From the NCBI GenBank assembly GCA_025934485.1, contig JAICXX010000003.1, positions 43,246 through 107,245 of the forward strand: a stretch of DNA of 64,000 nucleotides. Direction: 5' to 3'. Under the pieces are notes generated by a model. That model was not told where the DNA came from. It saw only the letters and a program-made list of their open reading frames with translations, and did not search any database. Below are positions 55,276 to 62,514 of the stretch, one piece after another (the stretch's first letter is position 1; every line of letters begins with the position of its first letter). The position numbers were made by a program, and so were the translations under genes. This DNA is from Chitinophagaceae bacterium. GTDB lineage: Bacteria > Bacteroidota > Bacteroidia > Chitinophagales > Chitinophagaceae.

Positions 55276-56955
55276 CTACTCCCTGTGGCCCGGTCGTACA
55301 AAAACTTCGATGACCCCCTGCGTCTCCGCCCCACGTCTCGGCGCCGGGAAAGAGTCTACCTGCGAATACTCCACTCGCAGCGAATCACGGACCCTGAAGG
55401 GATAGAAATTGTTTAGTGTAGGAATGTATTCGAAAAGCACCAGGTCATAATAATGATCACGGATCCTCGTCTCCAGGGTATCCGCCTGCCGGTTGAACAT
55501 GCCTACCCCCAGATGATACCATAATGGAAGCCGCGGGTTCCTCTCCAGCCGGAAAGGGATCTCCGCCGCCAGCGGCGTCAGCTCGGACATATTCAACACC
55601 CGCAGATCACCCGGCGCCACACCCGGTTTGCGGCCCGCCCGATAGTTCTTTATCAGATCCATATCGAGCAACCGGTGTATACCCGCTACCGTAGGAGCGG
55701 GCATCTTGATCTTCCGGAAGCTCGGCAACTCGCATTCCACCCACTCGCTCATCGGAATATCCTTCACCGTATCCCGTGAGATCATATACGTGTCCTTGTT
55801 CACCACATTCTCGCCCGTGGCTGATACGGTGGCCGTCTCTTTTTTCGGCAGAAACCTTGCTACGATGCGCTCGGTATAATTCCACCAGCTGCCGCTCCAC
55901 CAGATCACGATACCCAAAAGCAATACTCCCAGCAAAGCCGGCTTCTCCGGCCGTAAGGGCAACAATGGCGCCAGGAGCGAAAAAGCGCAGGCAAAGCCGA
56001 AACTCTGAAAAAAGATATTGTTGTCCGGCGGCGTATAGCTCGTGACCTGCAGTACGGCAGCCTCGCCCAGGATACCCAGCGTCAATGCAACAAGCAGCAC
56101 CGCCGCCCGGTCCCCTCGCAACGCCGCCCAGTTCCGCCAGCGAACGACAACCAGCACCGCTATCAGGAAAAAATAAAATTTGATCCAGGGAGAATAGCCA
56201 AAAAGCTCGTTGAGAATATCGAATAGGGATACCCGCGAGGAATGCGGCGGCTGCCCGTGATTGAACCAATACCCGAAACCATGCGAAACGAACGGCAGGA
56301 TCACCAATCCCAGCAGGACAATAAAACTACCCGCATAGATCAACAGCGGTTTCCATTTCCGCTGCAATCCGCCATCCACCGCCAGCACCCAGCAGGCTAC
56401 TACTAACGCCAGGCCGCCGCCATCCTGTTTCGTGAGAAAAGAGCAGACCGTAAAAAAGGCGGCGCCCACCAGCCACCCAAAACGGTTACGGCCACCCTCC
56501 GCGGCCATGTCCACCCGGACATACCGGAACAAAAAGGCAAGCGCCACCAGCTCATACACGATCACACTGTGATTGTACCACGGCCAGAAATTGAAAAAGC
56601 TATACGACAGACAAAATAGCAGTACCGATGCCAGCCTGATCCCCTTGTCGACGGCAAGGCTCCGCAATATCGACCGAAACGACAACCCCGCGATAATATT
56701 GATCAGCACCTGCGCCTTGATCAGGGTAATCATCTGGGAACCGAAGATCTTGAAAAAAATGGCGGGTATCACCCAATACATGCCACCCAGCGGAATACCG
56801 AAATCCCGGAAAGGCAGCTGGCCATGGCTCATCCGATACGCACCCTCCCAGGACAAAAAGATGTTCACCCGGTAGGGAAGATGAATGAACAAAGGCACAC
56901 AGGCCAGCAGAACAATGATCAATACTTCGGTTCTTGCGATCGATCTTGGGGTCAT
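55276..56955 (-). CDS. Multi-spanning membrane glycosyltransferase-like protein (GT-C fold)
   Basis: A 559-residue protein with about ten to eleven transmembrane helices in the first 380 residues and a soluble C-terminal part (about 400-559). The first extracytoplasmic loop has LSWEGAYRMSHGQLPFRDF, like the loop carrying catalytic acids in GT-C enzymes that use polyprenyl-phosphate sugars. The soluble part has no family I recognise. Divergent neighbours make a polyprenyl-phosphate-linked sugar, so this may be the transferase that uses it; that link is inference. Confidence 0.6.
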   Translation of the reverse strand: MTPRSIARTEVLIIVLLACVPLFIHLPYRVNIFLSWEGAYRMSHGQLPFRDFGIPLGGMYWVIPAIFFKIFGSQMITLIKAQVLINIIAGLSFRSILRSLAVDKGIRLASVLLFCLSYSFFNFWPWYNHSVIVYELVALAFLFRYVRVDMAAEGGRNRFGWLVGAAFFTVCSFLTKQDGGGLALVVACWVLAVDGGLQRKWKPLLIYAGSFIVLLGLVILPFVSHGFGYWFNHGQPPHSSRVSLFDILNELFGYSPWIKFYFFLIAVLVVVRWRNWAALRGDRAAVLLVALTLGILGEAAVLQVTSYTPPDNNIFFQSFGFACAFSLLAPLLPLRPEKPALLGVLLLGIVIWWSGSWWNYTERIVARFLPKKETATVSATGENVVNKDTYMISRDTVKDIPMSEWVECELPSFRKIKMPAPTVAGIHRLLDMDLIKNYRAGRKPGVAPGDLRVLNMSELTPLAAEIPFRLERNPRLPLWYHLGVGMFNRQADTLETRIRDHYYDLVLFEYIPTLNNFYPFRVRDSLRVEYSQVDSFPAPRRGAETQGVIEVFVRPGHRE

Positions 56956-57064
56956 TGGGTATAAGTTAACTTATTGTAACGCCGCTTTTAGCGGATTAAT
57001 TATTCAGGGACAATATTATAAATTTTGTCTTTTTGTTTGTACTTTGGCGCGTTAAATAAATGAA

Positions 57065-57949
57065 GTGGTATACCTTAAACTTCTAAGGCCAAAGGATTGG
57101 GCCAAAAACCTGTTCCTTTTCGTGCCCTTGTTTTTCGGCCGGGAGATCTTCAACCTGGATAAACTGTTCCATGTGGCGCTGGGCTTCCTCGCCTTTTCCT
57201 GCATCGCGAGTTCTATTTACATCATCAACGACTACCGGGACCGGGAGGACGACCGCAAACACCCGGTGAAACGTAACCGACCGCTCGCCTCAGGCGCCAT
57301 AAAGCCATCCACCGCCCTCGTGATCTGTGGTGCGCTGCTGGTGACCGGCTTCGCCCTGGCGTGGTGGATCAGGGACAAGTTCTTTTTCGTGCTCGCCATC
57401 TATTTCCTGATCAACCTCGCCTATTCGCTGGGACTGAAGGCCATCTCCATCCTCGATATCATCATCCTTGCCGCAGGCTTCGTATTGCGTATCAAAGGCG
57501 GCTCCGTGATCTCCTATGTCCCACTCTCGGAATGGATCATCATCATGGTTTTCCTGCTCGCCGTGTTCATGGCCATCGGCAAACGCCGCGACGACGTCCT
57601 GTTGAAACTTTCTTCCGGCACCGATATGCGCAAATCCATCAAAGGGTATAACCTGGAGTTCCTCAACATCCTCCTGGCCTTCGTGTGCGCCGTGATCGTC
57701 GTCGCCTACCTGATGTATACCATGTCGCCGGAGACGATCGAACACACTGGCTCGACAAGATTGTATTATACCTGTATCTTTGTGCTCGCAGGCATCATGC
57801 GTTACCTGCAGATCATTTATATCTCTAGCGATTCCGGCTCGCCTACCAGGATCCTTTACAAAGACCGCTTCATCCAAGTCACCCTGATCTTATGGGGGAT
57901 CAGCTATATCGTGTTATTGTATATCAAGGACGTCAATATATTCCGCTAA
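57065..57949 (+). CDS. UbiA-family polyprenyl-phosphate phosphoribosyltransferase-like protein
   Basis: A 294-residue membrane protein with about nine helices. The first Asp-rich motif NDYRDREDDRKHPVKRNRPL with ASGAI (about 54-80) matches the DPPR synthase branch of UbiA enzymes, which move phosphoribose from PRPP to decaprenyl phosphate, not the ubiquinone branch. A second motif GKRRDD lies near 178. The start is GTG at 57065; an out-of-frame ATG five bases upstream opens an eight-codon frame. It leads a three-gene unit with SDR and HAD genes. Confidence 0.8.
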   Translation: MVYLKLLRPKDWAKNLFLFVPLFFGREIFNLDKLFHVALGFLAFSCIASSIYIINDYRDREDDRKHPVKRNRPLASGAIKPSTALVICGALLVTGFALAWWIRDKFFFVLAIYFLINLAYSLGLKAISILDIIILAAGFVLRIKGGSVISYVPLSEWIIIMVFLLAVFMAIGKRRDDVLLKLSSGTDMRKSIKGYNLEFLNILLAFVCAVIVVAYLMYTMSPETIEHTGSTRLYYTCIFVLAGIMRYLQIIYISSDSGSPTRILYKDRFIQVTLILWGISYIVLLYIKDVNIFR

Positions 57950-57953
57950 TCAT

Positions 57954-58685
57954 ATGCCCTCAGTACTATTACTTGGAGCAGGCTCCGACATAGCCGGCTC
58001 GCTCGCCCGGAAATACGCTTCCACCGGGTACGAGATCCAGCTGGCAGCAAGAAAGGTCTCGCGATGCCAACCCCTGAAACAGGATATCGGTATCCGTTAC
58101 AACGTGTCCTGCTCGCTTCATGAATTCGATGCGGCCAAACCGGAAACGCATGCGGCCTTCTTTGAGTCCCTGCCCGTCCGGCCCGATATCACCGTCAGCA
58201 TCTTCGGCTATCTGGGTGAACAAAAAATCGCAGAATCGGATTGGGCGGAATGCGAACGAATTTTGCAAGTGAACTATACCGGCGCTGTCTCCATCCTCAA
58301 TGTCGCAGCGAATGCCTATGCCGCACAGGGCCATGGAACCATCGTCGGCATAAGCTCGGTGGCCGGTGAACGCGGCCGCCAAAGCAACTATTTCTATGGC
58401 AGCGCCAAAGCAGGCTTCACGGCCTATCTTTCCGGTCTCCGTAACCGCCTCTATCCCCTGGGTGTACACGTCCTGACGGTGAAACCGGGTTTCGTGGCAA
58501 CGAAAATGACGGAGAACATGGCCCTGCCTCCCCTAGTGACCGCCCAACCCGACGCCGTAGCCACAGCCATCTTCGAAGCCGTCCGCAAGAAAAAGGATGT
58601 CCTCTATGTAAAATGGATGTGGCGCTGGATCATGTTCATGATCAAATGCATCCCCGAAGGCGTCTTCAAAAAAATGAAATTATGA
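57954..58685 (+). CDS. Short-chain dehydrogenase, DprE2-like
   Basis: A 243-residue SDR enzyme with an N-terminal NAD(P)-binding motif LLLGAGSDIAGSLA, NYTGAVSILNV, active Ser in GISSVAG and the Tyr-x3-Lys in YFYGSAKAGF. The C-terminal KVLYVKW-type segment (KDVLYVKWMWRWIMFMIK) may contact the membrane, as in DprE2, the reductase that turns a polyprenyl-phospho 2-keto-pentose into the arabinose form. It follows the UbiA gene by 4 bases and overlaps the next gene (ATGA). Confidence 0.75.
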   Translation: MPSVLLLGAGSDIAGSLARKYASTGYEIQLAARKVSRCQPLKQDIGIRYNVSCSLHEFDAAKPETHAAFFESLPVRPDITVSIFGYLGEQKIAESDWAECERILQVNYTGAVSILNVAANAYAAQGHGTIVGISSVAGERGRQSNYFYGSAKAGFTAYLSGLRNRLYPLGVHVLTVKPGFVATKMTENMALPPLVTAQPDAVATAIFEAVRKKKDVLYVKWMWRWIMFMIKCIPEGVFKKMKL

Positions 58686-59281
58686 GCCGCATCGCCTTCT
58701 TCGATTTCGACGGTACCGTTACCACGAAGGACACCTTGCTCGAATTCATCCGCTTCAGCAAAGGAAAGATCCCTTTCTATATAGGTTTTGTACTGAACAG
58801 CCCCTGGCTGGTAGCCTACCGGGTGGGGCTCATCTCCAACCAGGCCGCCAAAGAACGCATCCTGGCCTGGTTCTTTCGCCATACGCCGGTGGCCGAATTC
58901 CAGGAGACCTGCGACCGCTTCGCGGCCCAGATGGTGCCCGGCCTTCTCCGCCCCAAAGCGCTCCGCGAGATCACCGAGCTGCAGAACAAGGGCTTCGAGA
59001 TCATAATCGTCAGTGCCTCCCCCGAGAACTGGATACGCCAGTGGGCCGAAAGCATCAGGGCAGGCCTACTGGCCACCCGCCTGCAAACACGGCCCGAAAC
59101 AGAAGGCCGGCTCACGGGCAGGATCCTCGGCCATAACTGCCACGGCAACGAAAAGGTCCGGCGCATCGGCGAGGCGTTCAACCTCGATACTTACAACGAA
59201 ATTTATGCCTATGGCGACAGCTCGGGCGACAAACCCATGTTAGCACTTGCTCATCACTCGTTCTACCGGCCCTTTCGGTAA
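58682..59281 (+). CDS. HAD-family phosphatase (HAD-IB, SerB-like)
   Basis: A 199-residue phosphatase with the nucleophile motif DFDGTVTT (Asp8 and Asp10), the Ser of motif II in IIVSASPENW, and motif IV YGDSSGDKPML. The N-terminal cap is hydrophobic (IPFYIGFVLNSPWLVAYRVGL), suggesting a membrane-bound or lipid substrate. By context it may remove the 5-phosphate from polyprenyl-phosphoribose; related HAD-IB enzymes also act on serine phosphate. The start at 58682 overlaps the SDR stop. An earlier frame start at 58613 lies in the SDR gene. Confidence 0.75.
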   Translation: MSRIAFFDFDGTVTTKDTLLEFIRFSKGKIPFYIGFVLNSPWLVAYRVGLISNQAAKERILAWFFRHTPVAEFQETCDRFAAQMVPGLLRPKALREITELQNKGFEIIIVSASPENWIRQWAESIRAGLLATRLQTRPETEGRLTGRILGHNCHGNEKVRRIGEAFNLDTYNEIYAYGDSSGDKPMLALAHHSFYRPFR

Positions 59282-59381
59282 AATTGGTATCCTTATTGCC
59301 CCATCTATTTATAGATCTCCCTCCTATCCACTCTCCCTCCCCCTTTTGAAACAATAACCAATTTGTTCAATCAAAAATTGA

Positions 59382-60623
59382 ATGGGCATGCGTTGCTTAT
59401 TGTTGCTTTCCTGCTGCCTGGCAATGGGAAACCTCAACCTATCCGCCCAGGTCCTGGGCATCATCGGCTCCTCCACCGCCGCCGGCGAAGGTGCCTCCAC
59501 ATTCGACAGCTCGTGGGTTGCTATATCGACCCGCTATTACAAGGGCCTCGGCGAGCTCTCCAACACTATTGACATCGCCGTCAGCGGTACTACCACCTGG
59601 AACGGTATGCCTTCCAGCTTTATTCCGCCAAGTGGCGGCAATCCGGCGCCATTGCCCCCGGATCCGAACCACAATGTCACAAAGATCCTCCAGCTCGGAT
59701 CCAACGTGGTCATTATCGGCTATCCCTCCAACGATATCGCCTTTGGCTACACCCTTGCCCAATATCTCGCCAACCTCCGGACAATCTATGACTCGGTGGT
59801 AGCCGCCGGTAAGGTTTGCTATGTCACCACCACCCAGCCGCGAGACGACATCGCTACCAGCCTTCGCCAGCTCGCTCTCCAGGGACGCGATTCCATCCTC
59901 AACGAATTTCCGCAACAGGCGCTGAACTTCTGGGACCCCGTGGCAGACCCGTCGACCCTGGGCATCCTTACGCAATACAGCTACGGTGACGGCATCCATC
60001 TAAACAATGCAGGCCACGCCGCCATCGCACTGGTGGCCGAAAAAGCCGGAATCATGACCCCAACGCCTCTGCCCCTTACACTCACCGGCTTCGGCGCAAG
60101 CATGGTCGGCGGGGACGTATTGCTGCAATGGACAACAGCGGACGACGGTTCCGGTGGTCCCGTGGTTTTCGAAGTACAAAGAAATACCGATAGTGCCGCT
60201 TTCCTTCCTGTGTATAACACCGGCTTCATGCCGCCTGCCTCCCGAACCTGGACCTGGATGGATAATGCCTGCCCGGCGGGTATCGTTTTTTACCGGCTGA
60301 GATGGCTGCAAGGATCGCAGGAAAAGTATTCGAAAATCGTCAGTATAGACCATTCCGGCACCGGTACCACCCTCCATATCGATAAAGTCTACCGGCCGGG
60401 CACTTCGGAACTGATGGCCCAGCTGGAATTGCCGGCTCCCGGCAATGCGTTCCTCACCATCCACGATCTAGCCGGTCGCCTCATCCTGCAAAAACAATAT
60501 ACCAGCCTGCCGCCCTCGATCCTGCTACCCATAACCCTGCCGCCGATGGCTGCAGGCGAATACATTTTACGGGTGGATACACCGGGCGGCGGATTGGCCT
60601 CGAAACCCTTCGTAATATTCTGA
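59382..60623 (+). CDS. Secreted SGNH hydrolase with type A T9SS sorting domain
   Basis: A 413-residue exported esterase/lipase-like protein. After a signal peptide (LLLLSCCLAMGNLNLSA), block I is GSSTAAGEG with the nucleophile Ser31, block III is YPSNDI near 114-119 and the catalytic Asp203/His206 lie in DGIHLNN. The second half is a beta-rich region, and the C-terminal ~75 residues are a type A sorting domain (FLTIHDLAGRLIL, MAAGEYILRVDTPGG). It may act on acyl or acetyl groups of a surface polysaccharide. The 100 bases upstream hold nothing recognisable. Confidence 0.85.
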   Translation: MGMRCLLLLSCCLAMGNLNLSAQVLGIIGSSTAAGEGASTFDSSWVAISTRYYKGLGELSNTIDIAVSGTTTWNGMPSSFIPPSGGNPAPLPPDPNHNVTKILQLGSNVVIIGYPSNDIAFGYTLAQYLANLRTIYDSVVAAGKVCYVTTTQPRDDIATSLRQLALQGRDSILNEFPQQALNFWDPVADPSTLGILTQYSYGDGIHLNNAGHAAIALVAEKAGIMTPTPLPLTLTGFGASMVGGDVLLQWTTADDGSGGPVVFEVQRNTDSAAFLPVYNTGFMPPASRTWTWMDNACPAGIVFYRLRWLQGSQEKYSKIVSIDHSGTGTTLHIDKVYRPGTSELMAQLELPAPGNAFLTIHDLAGRLILQKQYTSLPPSILLPITLPPMAAGEYILRVDTPGGGLASKPFVIF

Positions 60624-60663
60624 TATTGTTAAATGCTGCGGGAAAATTGTATTTTGCCCGCTT

Positions 60664-61878
60664 ATGGATATCGTTATCGTCGGCCTCCAGGCATGGTATA
60701 CCGAGATCGGCAGCAATTGCAAAAGCATTGCGGAAGAATTGTCGCATCATCACCGGGTCCTGTATGTAAACATCCCCCTCGACAGGCGGACCGCCGCCCG
60801 GGATTCAGCCAACCCAAACATCCGTAAGCACCTCGATGTCATCCGGAAAAAAGATCCGGTGGATATGATCCGGATCGGCCCCACCCTGTGGAATTACTAC
60901 CCGCACCGAATGCTCGAATCGGCTAATTGGCTCCCCTGGACCTGGCTGTTCAAAAAATTTTGCCGGATCAACGGCAAGCGGTTCGCCGCGGATATTCGCA
61001 GGGCAACCGACATGCTGGGGTTCCGCGACTATGTAGTCTTCAATGACAATGATATTTTCCGGTCCTTTTACCTCAAAGACTTTCTCAACCCGAGCGCCTA
61101 TATCTATTACTGCAGGGATAACCTGCTCGGCGTCCCCTACTGGAAAAAACATGGCCGCATCATCGAACCGCTCCACATCGCCAAGGCGGATATCGGCGCC
61201 GCCAATTCGATCTACCTGGCTAATTACCTGCGGAAATACAACCCCAATAGCCATTACATCGGCCAGGGATGCAATATCGCCCTCTTCGATCCCTCCGTCG
61301 CACGAGCCCTGCCCACAGATATGCCGTCCACTCCCGGTCCCGTCATAGGATACGTCGGCGCCATCATCAACCTCCGCATCGATAACGAAATTCTCCTGCA
61401 CATCGCAAAAACACGCCCGGACTGGAACATCGTTCTGGTAGGGCCCGAAGACGAATTCTTCCAAACAAGCGAGCTCCATCGGCTGCCTAACGTGCATTTC
61501 CCGGGCCGAAAAGACATCAAAGACCTGCCAACCTATATAGGCCGGTTCGATGTTTGTATCAACCCACAGTTGATCAACGACATCACTATCGGCAATTATC
61601 CCCTGAAAGTGGACGAATACCTCGCCATGGGCAAACCCGTGGTCGCGACCCGTACCGAGACCATGGAGATCTTCGGCGATTCCGTCTACCTGGCGGACAA
61701 ACCGGAAGAGTATCCGGGACTCATCGAGCGTGCCCTGGGGGAAAACAGCCCTGAACTGGCGCGAAAACGAATAGATCTCGCCCGAACCCATACCTGGGAG
61801 GCTTCCGTTTATAAACTCTATTCCCTGATCGAAAAACAGTTGCAACGTGAACATCGTACAACGAATAAAATCCAGTGA
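60664..61878 (+). CDS. Glycosyltransferase, GT4-like (GT-B fold)
   Basis: A 404-residue cytoplasmic or membrane-associated transferase. The N-terminus has MDIVIVGLQAWYTEIGSN. The C-terminal half has GPVIGYVGAIINLRID, WNIVLVGPEDEFF, LPNVHFPGRKDIKDLP and the acceptor/donor region IGNYPLKVDEYLAMGKPVVATRTE, typical of GT4-type enzymes. Donor and acceptor are unknown. It overlaps the acyltransferase gene by 32 bases. A TATTTTG box 7 bases upstream resembles the -7 element but lacks one base. Confidence 0.85.
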   Translation: MDIVIVGLQAWYTEIGSNCKSIAEELSHHHRVLYVNIPLDRRTAARDSANPNIRKHLDVIRKKDPVDMIRIGPTLWNYYPHRMLESANWLPWTWLFKKFCRINGKRFAADIRRATDMLGFRDYVVFNDNDIFRSFYLKDFLNPSAYIYYCRDNLLGVPYWKKHGRIIEPLHIAKADIGAANSIYLANYLRKYNPNSHYIGQGCNIALFDPSVARALPTDMPSTPGPVIGYVGAIINLRIDNEILLHIAKTRPDWNIVLVGPEDEFFQTSELHRLPNVHFPGRKDIKDLPTYIGRFDVCINPQLINDITIGNYPLKVDEYLAMGKPVVATRTETMEIFGDSVYLADKPEEYPGLIERALGENSPELARKRIDLARTHTWEASVYKLYSLIEKQLQREHRTTNKIQ

Positions 61879-62464
61879 ACGAAACAAATTGCTGGTACTC
61901 AGGCTTTTGATGCCGGCTGGTCAGGCCCGGCCAAGGTGGTGGGTGAGGACATTCGTAAATCCGTGGGTCCATAAGCGCGGTAAACACACGGTGATCCGGC
62001 GGCACGTAATCCTGGATGTGCTGCCCTTTAGAAAATTCGTAGTTGGCGACCGGACGATCATCGAAGAATTTTCGTGCATCAACAACGGCATGGGCGATGT
62101 TATCATCGGCGACAATTGTACCATTGGTCTCCGAAACACGCTGATAGCCCCGGTGACCATCGGCAACAACGTGATCCTTGCTCAAAATGTTTGTCTTTCC
62201 GGCCTTAACCACGGTTATCAGGATATCCATACCCCCATCCGCGATCAAAAATGCACCACCGGACAGATCACCATAGAGGACGATTGCTGGATAGGTTCTA
62301 ACTCCGTGATCACGGCCGGGGTAACCGTTGGCCGTCACGCCGTAGTGGCCGCCGGCAGTGTTGTGACCAAAGATGTTCCCGCTTTTAGCGTGGTCGGGGG
62401 CAACCCCGCCCGCCTTCTCCGCCAATATAACGCCGCCACCGGCGAATGGGAAAGGCCGCACTAG
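61847..62464 (+). CDS. Hexapeptide-repeat acyltransferase (WcaF/Maa-like)
   Basis: A 205-residue left-handed beta-helix acyltransferase. Hexapeptide repeats run from about 65 to 185 (VVGDRTIIEEFSCINN, VIIGDNCTIG, VTIGNNVILAQN, ITIEDDCWIGSNSVITAGVTVG, AAGSVVTKDVPAFSVVGGNPARLL). The catalytic His is likely in LNHGYQDI. Such enzymes acetylate sugars during polysaccharide assembly, a fit with the overlapping glycosyltransferase gene. The final codons form a terminator stem. Confidence 0.88.
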   Translation: MNIVQRIKSSERNKLLVLRLLMPAGQARPRWWVRTFVNPWVHKRGKHTVIRRHVILDVLPFRKFVVGDRTIIEEFSCINNGMGDVIIGDNCTIGLRNTLIAPVTIGNNVILAQNVCLSGLNHGYQDIHTPIRDQKCTTGQITIEDDCWIGSNSVITAGVTVGRHAVVAAGSVVTKDVPAFSVVGGNPARLLRQYNAATGEWERPH

Positions 62465-62474
62465 GCGGCCTTTC
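62450..62474 (+). terminator. Terminator hairpin with the stop codon in its loop
   Basis: GAAAGGCCGC (62450-62459) and GCGGCCTTTC (62465-62474) form a perfect 10-bp stem. The five-base loop contains the TAG stop (62462-62464) of the acyltransferase gene. A T-rich stretch follows. It may also serve the convergent gene. Confidence 0.7.
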
Positions 62475-62514
62475 GGTTGTTTATCTTTACCGGCTTAACC
62501 CGCCGGCTTGAGGC

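Noticed and set aside
59282..59381. Possible small RNA or tRNA before the SGNH hydrolase gene
   Set aside because: No cloverleaf or strong stem can be drawn; the stretch is a pyrimidine-rich spacer.
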